A stretch of 64,000 nt of DNA from an uncultured Granulosicoccus sp. (GCA_947499955.1 CANMQI010000012.1:124001-188000); one strand, 5' to 3'. Counted from the stretch's first letter, positions 1 to 9,699 are shown. A program made the numbers and translations. Notes: a model not told the origin generated them from the letters alone.

Positions 1-27
1 ACTCCCAGCCGGCATTCACCGCTTGAA

Positions 28-726
28 TCAGGACAGCTGAACGCCGGCACACACGGCCGTGTTGTTGATATGGTTGCGCATGGCCTGGCAGGCCTTGTCT
101 GAATCGCCTTGCCTGAGCGCTTCCAGAATCAAGCGGTGTTCGCTGATCGATTGCGCCATGCGAGCCGGTTCGGTGTGCGGAATGGGCTGGCGCTGACTCT
201 CGCTGAGCAAATCCTGCACGGATTGGTAGAGTCGCTTGAGCATGAGGTTGTTGCAGGCCTCTGCAATGGTGCGGTGAAAGCGCAGGTCAGCCTCCACGTG
301 CGCCATCAGATCACCATTGTTCCAGGCATCCTCGAAAGCCTGGTTGGCGGATTCCAGCGCATCGAATGTGGCCTCGCTCAGTGAGCCTGCGCTCAGACGG
401 CAAAGCTCTCCCTCGATCAGAATGCGTGACTGGAAGACATCCTTGATGTCGTAGGTGTCGCCATAGCGCCAGGTGCGCGGTGTGCCGTTGTCTTCCTCCG
501 GATCCACCACAAAGGTGCCGCGTGCCGGCAGGGTTCTGACCAGTCCCAGGGTTTCCAGCGTCAGCAGTGCCTCACGCAGGGAAGGGCGGGAGACTTTCAA
601 TTGTTCCGACAGGACACGCTGCGACGGAATCCTCTCGCCAGGCTTCAGTTCACCGGAGCGAATCATGTCCTGCAGCTTGCGCGCAATGGCCTGACCCAGA
701 GGCACCTTGTTGTCCATCAGATTCAA
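28..726 (-). CDS. FadR-type GntR transcriptional regulator (FCD domain)
   Basis: The protein has 232 residues: an N-terminal winged helix (roughly residues 10-75, with the typical RIPSQRVLSEQLKVSRPSLREAL helix region shortened here to its hallmark SRPSLREAL) followed by an all-helical FCD ligand-binding domain with the metal-binding pattern D-x-x-x-H (ADLRFHRTI). FCD regulators usually sense carboxylic or amino acids and repress neighbouring catabolic genes. It is divergent from the ABC transporter/hydantoinase operon that starts at 881, so that operon is the likely target. The start at 726 is TTG with an AGAGGG site 8 bases upstream. An ATG at 717 is the alternative and better matches the usual family N-terminus. 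The ligand is unknown. Confidence 0.88.
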   Translation of the reverse strand: MNLMDNKVPLGQAIARKLQDMIRSGELKPGERIPSQRVLSEQLKVSRPSLREALLTLETLGLVRTLPARGTFVVDPEEDNGTPRTWRYGDTYDIKDVFQSRILIEGELCRLSAGSLSEATFDALESANQAFEDAWNNGDLMAHVEADLRFHRTIAEACNNLMLKRLYQSVQDLLSESQRQPIPHTEPARMAQSISEHRLILEALRQGDSDKACQAMRNHINNTAVCAGVQLS

Positions 727-823
727 TTTTCACACCCTCTTGGCAGGCTGCTGTCATCGCTGACGGCAGAAAAGGCAAGCCTGTGGGCAGCTTGCAATCG
801 GAAAACATCCGTGTTTACATAGT

Positions 824-841
824 GGTCAGACCGGTCTGACC
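824..841. promoter_or_regulatory. Double palindromic operator in the divergent promoter region
   Basis: The 18 bases form a perfect palindrome made of two adjacent 9-bp palindromes, GGTCAGACC (824-832) and GGTCTGACC (833-841). A further flanking CCGGTC/GACCGG symmetry is centred on 837. FadR-type GntR proteins are known to bind sites of the form TNGTNNNACNA, and 823-833 matches this except at the last base. The site lies between the regulator (28-726) and the transporter operon (881 onward), just downstream of a possible promoter (TTGCAA at 792, TACATA near 816). Binding by the adjacent regulator is inferred. Confidence 0.6.
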
Positions 842-880
842 GGTTAACCCGAATAATCCATTGTAACAGGGGCACGGAGT

Positions 881-1675
881 ATGATCACACGTTATTTGAA
901 AGGCGCCGCCATCGGCGTTTCCTTGTTGTCGGCAACGACAACGTCGGTCATCGCACAGGACACATTGATCGTCGGGGCCAACATCGGCAATGTGCCCTGG
1001 GAGTTCCTGAACGAATCCGGCGACACGGTCGGTTTCGAAGTGGATCTCGTCAAGGCGGTCGCCGACAAGCTCGGTGCGGAAGTCGAGATTCAGAACATTC
1101 CGTTCAACGGTCTGTTCTCGGCCGTACAGTCAGGCCGAATCGACATTGCCACGTCCTCCATCACCATCACCGATGAGCGTCTGCAATCGGTGAGCTTTGC
1201 GCAGCCGTATTACGACAGCGATCAGTCGCTGACAACAGCTGCTGGTGGTCCGGAATCACTGGCAGAAATGGAAGGCAAGGTCGTTGGCGTGGATACCGGC
1301 TCCACCGGAGACATGTGGGCCACCGCCAATGCCGAAAGCCACGCCTTTGACGATATCCGACGTTATGAAGGTCTGGCACCTGCGATGCTCGATCTGGCCG
1401 CTGGCCGCATCGATGGTTATATCTCCGATATTCCGGCTCTGTTGTACTACGTCAAGGACAAGCCCGGCCTGCAGGTTGTCGAGCGAATCGAAACCGGTGA
1501 GAAGTATTCCATGATGTTTGCCAAGGATGCGGAACTGGCGGTCAAGGTCAACGATGTGCTGACCGAGCTCAAGCAAAGTGGTGTGGTGGCAGAACTGCAT
1601 GAGAAGTGGTTCGGGGCGGCACCTGAGGAAACCACGTCGACCGTTCAGGTCATGGACATGCCATCGGCTGAATAA
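881..1675 (+). CDS. Amino-acid ABC transporter substrate-binding protein
   Basis: This is a periplasmic solute-binding protein of family 3 (264 aa, typical length). A cleavable signal peptide covers about residues 1-25, ending ...SVIAQ before DTLIVGAN. The mature part shows family hallmarks: [15 protein letters not shown], the ligand-contact loop [12 protein letters not shown], and SFAQPYY. It delivers a polar amino acid or related compound to the permease and ATPase encoded next. First gene of a five-gene operon. The exact ligand cannot be read from sequence. The hydantoinase downstream suggests a hydantoin, ureido or amino-acid derivative. Confidence 0.9.
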   Translation: MITRYLKGAAIGVSLLSATTTSVIAQDTLIVGANIGNVPWEFLNESGDTVGFEVDLVKAVADKLGAEVEIQNIPFNGLFSAVQSGRIDIATSSITITDERLQSVSFAQPYYDSDQSLTTAAGGPESLAEMEGKVVGVDTGSTGDMWATANAESHAFDDIRRYEGLAPAMLDLAAGRIDGYISDIPALLYYVKDKPGLQVVERIETGEKYSMMFAKDAELAVKVNDVLTELKQSGVVAELHEKWFGAAPEETTSTVQVMDMPSAE

Positions 1676-1735
1676 GTCATTGCACGAGCGCTTCGTCCCG
1701 ATGGACGGAGCGCCCTTCACTGACAAGAGCCTGCC

Positions 1736-2410
1736 ATGGATATAGTCGATACATTCTTCAACACCGAGGTACTCCTGCGTACCTGGCCCATGCTCATGAA
1801 GGGGCTGTGGATTACTCTGCAGCTGGGTGTGCTCAGCATCATTGCAGGTCTGGCACTGGGGCTGGGTCTCGCCCTGTTGCGACTCTATGCCGCGAAGCCC
1901 GTGCAGTGGCTGACGCGAGTCTACATCGATATCTTTCGCTCGATTCCCTTGCTGGTACTGCTGATTGTCGTGTACTACGCCTTGCCGTTTCTGGGTTTGC
2001 GACTCTCGCCATTTGCCTCGGCGATGACCGCTCTGACCATGGTTTCGGGCGCCTATGCCGCGGAGATCTTTCGCGCAGGTATACAGGCCGTGCCCAACGG
2101 CCAGTTCGAAGCCTCTGCGGCGCTGGGCATGAACTATCGCCGGACCATGGCCGATGTCATCCTGCCACAGGCGGTGAAGATCGTCATCCCGCCGCTGACC
2201 AACAACTCGATCAATGTCATCAAGGATACGGCGCTGGCCTCGGTCGTTGCCATGCCGGATCTGCTCAAGCAGGCCACTCAGGCGCAGGCGCTGGCTGCCA
2301 ACCCCAGTCCATTGATTGGTGCAGCCATCATCTACGTGGTGATTCTCTGGCCTCTGGTTGCCTATGTCTCTCGACTCGAGCGTCGCTTTGGCGGAGGAAA
2401 CGGACGATGA
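1736..2410 (+). CDS. Amino-acid ABC transporter permease (HisM/ArtQ family)
   Basis: The protein has 224 residues with about five membrane segments. It carries the polar amino-acid permease hallmark ([14 protein letters not shown]) and an EAA-type cytoplasmic loop ([20 protein letters not shown] followed by ALGM) that docks on the ATPase. There is only one permease gene, so the transporter probably works as a homodimer. It starts 60 bases after the binding-protein gene and its stop overlaps the ATPase start (ATGA at 2407-2410), indicating translational coupling. Confidence 0.9.
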   Translation: MDIVDTFFNTEVLLRTWPMLMKGLWITLQLGVLSIIAGLALGLGLALLRLYAAKPVQWLTRVYIDIFRSIPLLVLLIVVYYALPFLGLRLSPFASAMTALTMVSGAYAAEIFRAGIQAVPNGQFEASAALGMNYRRTMADVILPQAVKIVIPPLTNNSINVIKDTALASVVAMPDLLKQATQAQALAANPSPLIGAAIIYVVILWPLVAYVSRLERRFGGGNGR

Positions 2411-3144
2411 GCAGCTTCATCAGTATTCGCAATCTGCGCAAGTCCTACGGTGCCTTTGAAGCCTTGAAAGGTATCAATCTGGATATCGACAAGGGTGAGG
2501 TGGTGTGTGTCATCGGGCCGTCGGGGTCGGGCAAGTCTACGTTGATACGGTGCATCAATCGTCTCGAGGATTTTTCCGCAGGCAGTGAGATCCGTGTCGA
2601 CAACATCCCCGTGAAGGCGGGCCGCAGCCTGGCCAAGGTGCGCGCCGAAGTCGGCATGGTCTTCCAGAACTTCAATCTGTTTCCTCATCTCAGCGTGCGT
2701 GAAAACATCATGCTGGCACCACGCCGAGTGCGTGGAACCCCGCGTGCCGAGGCGGGTGTACTGGCAGATCGTCTGCTGACCCGAGTCGGCATAGCGGAGC
2801 AGGCTGACAAGTATCCCTCTCAGCTGTCCGGTGGGCAGCAGCAACGCGTTGCCATTGCCAGAGCTCTGGCCATGGAGCCGCAGGTCATGCTGTTCGACGA
2901 GCCGACCTCGGCGCTGGATCCGGAAATGGTCGGCGAGGTGCTGGATGTCATGCGGGATCTGGCCAGTACCGGTGTCACCATGGTGGTCGTGACCCACGAA
3001 ATGGGTTTTGCCAGTCAGGTGGCTGATCGGGTGATCTTCATGGACGGGGGCGAGATCATCGAAACAGGTTCTCCCCAACAAGTGCTGAGTGCACCACAAG
3101 AGTTGCGCACCCAGAGTTTTCTCAGCGCCGTGCTGAATCATTGA
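2407..3144 (+). CDS. Amino-acid ABC transporter ATP-binding protein
   Basis: This 245-residue ATPase of the GlnQ/HisP family energises the transporter. Visible motifs are Walker A (GPSGSGKST), the Q-loop ([12 protein letters not shown]), the signature ([15 protein letters not shown]), Walker B ([13 protein letters not shown]) and the switch histidine (VVTHEM). The ATG at 2407 overlaps the permease stop. The reading frame stays open upstream to 1807, but that part only overlaps the permease gene in another frame and is not protein-like, so the internal ATG is taken as the start. Confidence 0.92.
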   Translation: MSSFISIRNLRKSYGAFEALKGINLDIDKGEVVCVIGPSGSGKSTLIRCINRLEDFSAGSEIRVDNIPVKAGRSLAKVRAEVGMVFQNFNLFPHLSVRENIMLAPRRVRGTPRAEAGVLADRLLTRVGIAEQADKYPSQLSGGQQQRVAIARALAMEPQVMLFDEPTSALDPEMVGEVLDVMRDLASTGVTMVVVTHEMGFASQVADRVIFMDGGEIIETGSPQQVLSAPQELRTQSFLSAVLNH

Positions 3145-3163
3145 TGGACGTACAGGATTGGAT

Positions 3164-4417
3164 ATGAGTAATACCCTCGATACACTGGACCTGGAGTATG
3201 TACAGAGCCAGTTTCCAGCGCTCAATGGCGACTGGGTGTTCTTCGACAATGCCGGTGGCTCGCAGATTCTGCGTCCGGCTGTCGATCGGATTACCGAGTT
3301 TCTGTTCGAGAGAAACGTGCAGACCGGAGGCAGTTACGCTGTGTCTCTGGCGGCAGCCGACGGCCTGATGACAGGACGGCTGGCAGCGCAGGATCTGGTC
3401 AATGCTGCAAGGCCGGAAGAGATCGTCTTCGGCCCGAGTACCACCGCCTTGTTGCAGACGCTGGCCAACTCCATCCGCAGCCAGTTTCAGCCAGGCGACG
3501 AAATCGTCGTCAGCATGGCCGATCACGAGAGCAACATCGGGCCCTGGGAGCGTCTGCGCGAATACGGTGTGGTGGTGAAGACCTGGCCGATCGACAAGGA
3601 AAGCTATCAGCTTCGGCTGGAGGATCTGGAGCCGCTGATGAGCGATCGCACGCGTCTGGTATGCGTGACGCATTGTTCCAACATTCTCGGACGGGTCAAC
3701 CCGATCGAGGACATTGCACGTTTCGTACATGCTCACGGTGCTCAGATCTGTGTCGATGCGGTGGCCTATGCGCCACATCGTGCGGTCGATGTGCAAGCCT
3801 GGGACGTGGACTACTACGTATTCAGTCTGTACAAATGCTATGGGCCGCACACCGCGCTCATGTACGGCAAGTACGATCTGCTGGCACAGCTCGATGGTCA
3901 ATACCACTACTTCTACGGCAAGGACAAGGTGCCGGGCAAACTCGAGCCGGGCAACCCGAACTACGAGCTGGCCTACAGTACCGACGGCATTGTCGAGTAT
4001 CTGGCGTCACTGGGTGCGAAGGAAGGCGTGGAGGGGAGTCGTCGCGACCAGATCGTGGCCGGCTACGCCGCCATCACCCGTCACGAGAATGTGCTGACCG
4101 AACGCCTCATGAGTTGGTTGACTGCGCGCAATGATTGCCGGGTCATCGGGGAGACCGATGTATCCGGCAATGATCGCGTCCCCACCATTGCCTTCAAGTT
4201 TTCGGACGTGGATTCCGGAGCGGTGGCCAAGGCTATGGATGACTACGGTATTGCCATTCGTTTCGGTGATTTCCATTCGCGACGCCTGGTCGAGAATCTC
4301 GGCGAGCAGGGCAATAGTGGCTGTGTAAGAGTCTCCATGGTTCACTACAACACGGTAGAGCAGATCGATCGACTGACAGAAGCTCTGGCAACCATCGTCT
4401 CGGAGCTGCGTCCATGA
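3164..4417 (+). CDS. PLP-dependent class V aminotransferase-fold enzyme (cysteine-desulfurase-like, VC1184-type)
   Basis: The 417-residue protein has a PLP-binding fold. The Schiff-base lysine is in VFSLYKCYGPH, and a cofactor-binding region includes THCSNILGRVNP. It resembles the desulfurase-like VC1184 subfamily. However, the C-terminal segment where SufS-type enzymes carry their catalytic cysteine reads RFGDFHSRRL with no Cys, so desulfurase activity is unlikely. The ATG at 3164 has AGGA 6 bases upstream; an upstream TTG at 3158 is less likely. Its stop overlaps the hydantoinase start (ATGA). It sits between an amino-acid transporter and a hydantoinase, so it probably acts in the same catabolic route, perhaps as a lyase or aminotransferase. 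The substrate is unknown. Confidence 0.75.
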   Translation: MSNTLDTLDLEYVQSQFPALNGDWVFFDNAGGSQILRPAVDRITEFLFERNVQTGGSYAVSLAAADGLMTGRLAAQDLVNAARPEEIVFGPSTTALLQTLANSIRSQFQPGDEIVVSMADHESNIGPWERLREYGVVVKTWPIDKESYQLRLEDLEPLMSDRTRLVCVTHCSNILGRVNPIEDIARFVHAHGAQICVDAVAYAPHRAVDVQAWDVDYYVFSLYKCYGPHTALMYGKYDLLAQLDGQYHYFYGKDKVPGKLEPGNPNYELAYSTDGIVEYLASLGAKEGVEGSRRDQIVAGYAAITRHENVLTERLMSWLTARNDCRVIGETDVSGNDRVPTIAFKFSDVDSGAVAKAMDDYGIAIRFGDFHSRRLVENLGEQGNSGCVRVSMVHYNTVEQIDRLTEALATIVSELRP

Positions 4418-5856
4418 GCAAGCCCTATGACCTGGCGGTACGCGGCGGCACGATCGTGACCGCGGCCGATCGCTATCGGGCCGATATCGGTATTCGCGAT
4501 GGTCGCATTGTCGCCATCGCTGACGAGATTAGCGATGCGGCAGAAGAGATCGATGCCAGCGGTTTGCTGGTGTTGCCCGGTGGTATCGATGCGCATGTGC
4601 ATCTGGCGCAACCGACGTCCGACGGTACGCTCATGGCCGATGATTTCGAAAGCGGCACGCGTTCGGCTGCCGCTGGTGGCAATACCACGGTCCTGCCGTT
4701 CGCCCTGCAGATCAAGGGGACATCCTTGCGCGCGTGTGTCGATGAGTATCACGCCAAGGCGCAGGACAAGTGCTACACCGATGTCTCCTTTCACCTGATC
4801 ATCTCGGACCCGACACCGCAGGTGCTGGGTCAGGAGCTGGTGGCGCTGGTACGCGATGGCTACACCTCGTTCAAGGTGTTCATGACCTACGATGATCTGG
4901 TATTGAACGATGCTGAACTGTTGCAGGTGTTCGAAGTGGCACGTCGCGAGCAGGCCCTGGTGATGGTGCATGCCGAAGGACACGATGCCATCAAGCACAT
5001 GACGCGCACCCTGGAAGATGAAGGCAAGACAGCGCCTTATTATCATGCCGAGGCACATGCGCAGATTGCCGAACGTGAAGCCACGCATCGGGCCATCAGT
5101 CATGCTCAATTGACCGATGTACCGGTGATGATCGTGCATGTATCCGGTCGCGACCCGATGGAGCAGATTCAGTGGGCGCGCAAGCGTGGCATGAAGGTCT
5201 ATGCCGAGACTTGCCCGCAATACATAGCCCTGACCAAGGATGACCTCAAGGGGCTGAACATGGATTTCGAGGGCGCCAAGTATGTCTGCTCTCCGCCACC
5301 GCGTGATGAGGATAGTCAGAAGGCCATCTGGGAGGGTCTGCGCGATGGGACTTTTGATGTGTTCTCGTCCGATCATTGCCCGTTCTTCTTCGAAGCAAAG
5401 GGCGAGATCGGCAAGAACAACAAGAAGGCGAAAACCTCCTTCAAATGGGTGCCCAATGGCATTCCGGGTGTCGAGACTCGTCTGCCGCTGCTGTTCTCCG
5501 AAGGCGTCTCCAAGGGGCGCATTTCACTGGAGCGATTCGTGGCGCTGACATCGACCAACCCTGCCAGACTCTATGGGCTCTACCCGCAGAAAGGCACTCT
5601 GGCAGTAGGTTCCGATGCGGATATCACATTGTGGGATGCCGGGCGCGTTGATACCATCCGCCAGGAGAATCTGAACCACGGCGCCGACTACACGCCGTAT
5701 GAGGGTATCCAGATTACCGGCTGGCCGGTCAGAACGATTCTGAGAGGCAACACCATCGCCTTGAACGGCAAGGTGGTATCCGAGGCGAAGTCGGGTCGCT
5801 ACCAGCACCGGCAGGTCAGCGACGTGTACGAAGGCGTTGTCAGGGAAGTGGAGTAG
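4414..5856 (+). CDS. Dihydropyrimidinase / D-hydantoinase family amidohydrolase
   Basis: The protein has 480 residues, the usual length. All binuclear-zinc ligands of the family are visible: His61 and His63 (DAHVHLAQ), the carboxylated Lys154 (SFKVFMTYD), His186 (VHAEGHD), His242 (IVHVSGRD) and Asp320 (SSDHCPF). The enzyme should open a cyclic diamide ring (hydantoin or dihydropyrimidine) to an N-carbamoyl amino acid. No N-carbamoyl hydrolase is in the window. Last gene of the transporter operon, with a 4-base overlap to the previous gene. Substrate preference cannot be decided from sequence. Confidence 0.9.
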   Translation: MSKPYDLAVRGGTIVTAADRYRADIGIRDGRIVAIADEISDAAEEIDASGLLVLPGGIDAHVHLAQPTSDGTLMADDFESGTRSAAAGGNTTVLPFALQIKGTSLRACVDEYHAKAQDKCYTDVSFHLIISDPTPQVLGQELVALVRDGYTSFKVFMTYDDLVLNDAELLQVFEVARREQALVMVHAEGHDAIKHMTRTLEDEGKTAPYYHAEAHAQIAEREATHRAISHAQLTDVPVMIVHVSGRDPMEQIQWARKRGMKVYAETCPQYIALTKDDLKGLNMDFEGAKYVCSPPPRDEDSQKAIWEGLRDGTFDVFSSDHCPFFFEAKGEIGKNNKKAKTSFKWVPNGIPGVETRLPLLFSEGVSKGRISLERFVALTSTNPARLYGLYPQKGTLAVGSDADITLWDAGRVDTIRQENLNHGADYTPYEGIQITGWPVRTILRGNTIALNGKVVSEAKSGRYQHRQVSDVYEGVVREVE

Positions 5857-6006
5857 CGAGGCGGCAGGCTTGTCTTGCTATCCGGGCGGGCAGGTATCAG
5901 CCGCTGTCTGCTGTTCGATAATGCAAGCTCGGATGATTTCTCAACTGCCGGCGTCATCTGTTGGTTTCTCGATAGAGCAAACCCGAATGATGGGAAAACT
6001 GCCAGA

Positions 6007-6042
6007 GTCGGAATGATCGAGCCTTGTGCCGATCATTCCGAC
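6007..6042. terminator. Perfect 12-bp inverted repeat between convergent genes (possible bidirectional terminator)
   Basis: GTCGGAATGATC (6007-6018) is followed after a 12-base loop by its exact complement (6031-6042). It lies between the hydantoinase stop and the convergent ABC-F gene. There is no T-run on either side, so it is not a classical intrinsic terminator. An RNA-stabilising hairpin or a protein-binding site are alternatives. The flanking 5930-6005 stretch also holds two loosely similar copies of a GAATGAT...AACTGCC pattern. Confidence 0.4.
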
Positions 6043-6062
6043 TGGTTCATGAAGGGGCCGGA

Positions 6063-7673
6063 CTAGTAATTGGCGGCCTTCTTCATCTGGTTCTGGCTGG
6101 CGAGGTACTCGTCATAGGTGCCGGCAAAGTTCACCAGTTTCCTGTCCTTGATCTCGATGATCTGGGTAGCCAGTGAGGAGACAAACTCGCGGTCATGGCT
6201 GACGAAGATGATCGTGCCTTCGTAATGTACCAGTGCCAGGTTCAGCGCTTCGATGGCCTCCATGTCCATGTGGTTGGTGGGCTCATCGAGCACCATCACA
6301 TTGGGTGAACTCATCATCAGCTTGCCGAACAACAGGCGATTCTTTTCACCACCCGAACAGACCTTGACCGGCTTTTCGAAGTCATCCGAGGAGAACAGCA
6401 GCTGACCCAGGGTTGCACGTACGATCTGGTCGTTGTGAGAGGCCTTGCGCCACTGACTCATCCAGTCGAACAGGCTCATGCTGTTGTTGAAATCCTGCGT
6501 GTTGTCCTGCGGACAATAACCGATGGAGGCGTTCTCTGACACCTGGATACGGCCACTGTCGGGCTTGATCTCGTCGAGCAGGCAGCGCAACAGGGTGGTC
6601 TTGCCCACGCCGTTCTCACCGATGATGGCCAGACGTGAGCCGGCTTCGAGCATCAGATTGCCCTTTTCGAACAGCGGGCCGTCTTCAAAGCCCTTGCTGA
6701 CGTTCTCCAGAGTCACGGCCTGACGAAACAGCTTCTTGTCTTGCGAGAAGTTGATATAGGGGCTGATACGACTGGAACGCTTGATGTCGGCCAGCTGAAT
6801 CTTGTCCAGCTGCTTGGCGCGTGATGTCGCCTGCTTGGCCTTGGAGGCATTCGCCGAGAAGCGGCTGACAAATTGCTGCAGATCGGCAATCTGAACCTTC
6901 TTCTTGGCATTTTCATTCTGCAGCAGTTCACGCGCCGCCGTGGAGGCGATCATGAAATCGTCGTAGTTACCGGGGTAGACGCGCAACTCGCCATAATCGA
7001 TATCCGCAATATGGGTGCAGACCGTGTTCAGGAAGTGACGATCGTGCGAGATGATGATGATGGTGCTTTTCTGCGCACTCAGAACACCTTCCAGCCAGCG
7101 GATGGCGTTGATATCCAGGTTGTTGGTGGGTTCGTCCAACAGCAGGATGTCAGGAGAGGCAAACAGGGCCTGTGCCAGCAGCACGCGCAGCTTCCAGCCC
7201 GGGGCGACATCGCTCATGGGGCCGAAATGCAGTGATTCCTGGATACCGGCACCGCTGAGAAATTCGGCGGCGCGACTCTCGGCCGTGTAACCGTCCATTT
7301 CCGCGAATTCGACTTCCAGCCCGGCAACTCGCATGCCGTCCTCTTCGGTCATCTCCGGCAGGGCATACAAGCGGTCACGTTCCTGCTTGATTTCCCACAG
7401 CTCCGCATGACCCATGATGACGGTATCGATGACGGTATATTCTTCGAAAGCGAACTGATCCTGATGCAGCTTGCCGATTCGCTCGTTGGGCGTCAGAGAG
7501 ACATTGCCGGTGGTGGGTTCCAGCGCTCCTGACAGGATATTCATGAATGTGGACTTGCCACAGCCATTGGCTCCGATCAGGCCATAGCGGTTTCCATCGC
7601 CGAACTTGACGGAAATGTTCTCGAACAGGGGCTTGGAGCCGAACTGGATGGTGACGTTGGCGGCAGAAATCAC
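6063..7673 (-). CDS. ABC-F family ATPase, YbiT-like
   Basis: The protein (536 aa from the proposed start) has two ABC ATPase domains in one chain and no membrane segment. Walker A motifs are GANGCGKST and GENGVGKTT; Walker B regions are [11 protein letters not shown] and [11 protein letters not shown]. An ABC-F linker of charged helices separates the domains. The start [20 protein letters not shown] aligns with E. coli YbiT (530 aa), so the GTG at 7673 is preferred over the TTG/ATG-type starts that extend the frame to 7727. ABC-F proteins bind the ribosomal E site and relieve stalling or tune translation; they are not transporters. It stands alone. Confidence 0.88.
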   Translation of the reverse strand: MISAANVTIQFGSKPLFENISVKFGDGNRYGLIGANGCGKSTFMNILSGALEPTTGNVSLTPNERIGKLHQDQFAFEEYTVIDTVIMGHAELWEIKQERDRLYALPEMTEEDGMRVAGLEVEFAEMDGYTAESRAAEFLSGAGIQESLHFGPMSDVAPGWKLRVLLAQALFASPDILLLDEPTNNLDINAIRWLEGVLSAQKSTIIIISHDRHFLNTVCTHIADIDYGELRVYPGNYDDFMIASTAARELLQNENAKKKVQIADLQQFVSRFSANASKAKQATSRAKQLDKIQLADIKRSSRISPYINFSQDKKLFRQAVTLENVSKGFEDGPLFEKGNLMLEAGSRLAIIGENGVGKTTLLRCLLDEIKPDSGRIQVSENASIGYCPQDNTQDFNNSMSLFDWMSQWRKASHNDQIVRATLGQLLFSSDDFEKPVKVCSGGEKNRLLFGKLMMSSPNVMVLDEPTNHMDMEAIEALNLALVHYEGTIIFVSHDREFVSSLATQIIEIKDRKLVNFAGTYDEYLASQNQMKKAANY

Positions 7674-8040
7674 GACAAATACCTGCGGTTGGGTACGCAG
7701 GCGCACCGATAGGAAAGATAGCCGCATATTCTATCACTGGATAGCCATCCCACAAGCGTCGCGCAGGCACTGCTGCTGTGAGTCGTGTACCCGTGCACAG
7801 TCCTGCATCATCCGGTGTTGGTGATGCGGGAGGCCGGTGGGTGGAATAGTGACTGGCTTGGCGCGACAATGGTCATCAGCGGCAGCTGGTCGCGGCCGTT
7901 GTTTTCATTGTGGAAAAGGCCACCGCAAGACGTCTGACAGGTGCCCGTTCTGCTGAAAAGGAGTTCGCGTCTGCCGTTGATATCAGGTATTCTGGCTTTA
8001 TGTATGATAATAAGATAAACAAGCGTCGAAGTAATCACTC
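7674..8040. other. Intergenic region upstream of the second GntR regulator
   Basis: About 370 bases lie between the divergent ABC-F gene and the regulator at 8041. I see no convincing small gene. An AT-rich stretch at about 7997-8022 (TATGATAATAAGATAAA) contrasts with the surrounding GC-rich DNA and is the likely promoter/operator zone of the regulator. Confidence 0.5.
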
Positions 8041-8835
8041 ATGAGCAGACACAAGCCACCCGTGCAGTCCGGTTCATTCGAGGGGGTCATCGAAGTGCGC
8101 GGCATTCTGGGCTCGGCAGTCAATATCCTGGGCACCCGAATTGTCCGCGGCGACTGGCCCGTCGGTGGCGTGGTTGCAAGAGAGGCTGATCTGGTCGAGG
8201 AACTGCGTGTCAGCCGATCGGTGATCCGCGAGGCGTTTCGCATACTGGGTGCCAAGGGGATGATACGCAGTCGCACCTCCGATGGTACGCGGGTGCAGCC
8301 ACGCAGCGAATGGCGCCTGCTCGATCCCGATGTCATGGACTGGCGCATCAAGGCCGGTGATACCGAAAGCCTGCTGCGCGATCTACTGCGTGTGAGGCTG
8401 ATTCTCGAGCCTGGTGTGGCATATCACGCCACGGCATTTGCTGATGAAGCGGGCAAGCAGGCCGTGCATGATGCCTGGGCGGCCAAGGTGGCAATCTTCG
8501 ACACGCCGGGGCTGAGCCACGAAGAGCGTCGCCAGGAGTTCATCAGGGCCGACCTGCAGTTTCATCGAGCGTTCCTGTCCATTGCCGGGTCCGAGCTGCT
8601 TGATCAGTTGTTTGCAGTCATCGAGGCGGCGCTGGGCCTGCTGCTGGATCTGCAGATGCAGGCACGCGGCTATACCAACGAGTTGATTGGCATGGACGAA
8701 GGTCATGCGCTGCATGAAGCGGTGTTCGATGCGTTTGCGGCCGGCGATGCGCCTCTGGCCGAACAGGCCATGCGTGCCTTGATCAGGGGCGCAATCGAAG
8801 ATGCGCAGCAAGGATTTCTGTTACTCGAGAGCTGA
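8041..8835 (+). CDS. FadR-type GntR regulator, DgoR-like (FCD domain)
   Basis: The 264-residue protein has an N-terminal winged helix (LVEELRVSRSVIREAFRIL, ending with the wing SRTSDGTRV). The C-terminal FCD domain has putative metal ligands in DLQFHRAFL and in EGHALHEAV. E. coli DgoR, which controls D-galactonate genes, is of this type, and a DgoD-like dehydratase lies at 14312-15460. The nearby sugar-oxidation cluster (8923-15460) is therefore the likely regulon. It is convergent with the SDR gene. The effector is unknown. Confidence 0.82.
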   Translation: MSRHKPPVQSGSFEGVIEVRGILGSAVNILGTRIVRGDWPVGGVVAREADLVEELRVSRSVIREAFRILGAKGMIRSRTSDGTRVQPRSEWRLLDPDVMDWRIKAGDTESLLRDLLRVRLILEPGVAYHATAFADEAGKQAVHDAWAAKVAIFDTPGLSHEERRQEFIRADLQFHRAFLSIAGSELLDQLFAVIEAALGLLLDLQMQARGYTNELIGMDEGHALHEAVFDAFAAGDAPLAEQAMRALIRGAIEDAQQGFLLLES

Positions 8836-8922
8836 TAGGTGGCGGTATCCTCAGGCGGGCGGGTAAGCCAGCAAGCAGGCATATCGAGCAGCGCCTGCTT
8901 CATCGCCTCAGGCATCGCCACG

Positions 8923-9699
8923 CTACTCGTACATGCGGATAGCCACACCACCATCAATGACAATGTTCTCACCAATGATGAAGCGTGCCTCGTCCGAGGC
9001 CAGCATGGCGGCAACGGCTGCCACCTCGGAAGGCTTACACAGGCGACCCACTGGCTGACTGGCCTCGACTGCAGCTCGAGCGGCGACAGGGTCTTCCATG
9101 GTGGCCAGGTAGTTGTCGACATTGGGCGTATCGACATAGCCCGGTGAAATGGCATTCACGGCAATGCCGCGATTCGCGTATTCCAGAGCCAGTGAGCGTG
9201 TCAGGCCGAGCAGGGCGTGCTTGGCGACCGGGTAGGGGAAGGTGGACTTCATGATGCTGAAGGCATGGTTGGAGGCGATATTGACAATCGCCCCTTGTCC
9301 TTGTTGCAGCATGCCGGGCAGTACGCAGCGACAGCAACGCCAGGCGCCTTCCAGATCCACAGACATGCACAGTTGCCAGTCCGCCTGACTGCTCTCCAGG
9401 GGCTCCCGGAAGACATTGATGCCTGCGTTGTTGATCAGTACATCGACGGTGCCGAAAGCGGCAACCGCCTGCTCGTGCATGTTGGCAACGCTGTCCGACT
9501 CTGCGATATCGGTTCTGATGTGCTGAACCCGGGCTTCGGTCTCATCACTCAGACGCTGCGCCGTCGCGGTGCCAAGTTCGTCATCCAGTTCGGCAATGGT
9601 GACGTCGGCGCCTTCTCTTGCGAAACGCTCGGCAATGGCTGCACCGATGCCCTGACCCCCGCCTGTGATCACTGCGTGTTTGCCTGTCAGTCGATCCAT
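8923..9699 (-). CDS. SDR-family dehydrogenase (probable sugar dehydrogenase)
   Basis: This 258-residue classical short-chain dehydrogenase has the cofactor motif TGGGQGIG near the N-terminus, then LINNAGI, the catalytic serine in NIASNH, and the YxxxK pair (YPVAK). It ends with a typical SDR C-terminus including the PGYVDTP loop. The ATG at 9699 is chosen over a TTG at 9705. The gene is divergent from the sugar transporter operon with only 90 bases between. In similar clusters such enzymes oxidise an aldose (galactose, arabinose or fucose) to its lactone with NAD(P)+. That substrate role is inferred from the neighbours. Confidence 0.85.
   Translation of the reverse strand: MDRLTGKHAVITGGGQGIGAAIAERFAREGADVTIAELDDELGTATAQRLSDETEARVQHIRTDIAESDSVANMHEQAVAAFGTVDVLINNAGINVFREPLESSQADWQLCMSVDLEGAWRCCRCVLPGMLQQGQGAIVNIASNHAFSIMKSTFPYPVAKHALLGLTRSLALEYANRGIAVNAISPGYVDTPNVDNYLATMEDPVAARAAVEASQPVGRLCKPSEVAAVAAMLASDEARFIIGENIVIDGGVAIRMYE

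Noticed and set aside
1-27. Possible end of another gene at the left edge
   Set aside because: Only 27 bases precede the regulator stop; nothing can be assigned.
1807-2406. N-terminal extension of the ABC transporter ATPase frame
   Set aside because: It overlaps the permease gene in another frame, has Cys/His/Arg-rich composition unlike protein, and the internal ATG at 2407 begins the conserved ATPase.
5875-6066. Small open frame between the hydantoinase and ABC-F genes
   Set aside because: No ribosome binding site or recognisable protein; it covers the inverted repeat and runs into the ABC-F stop.
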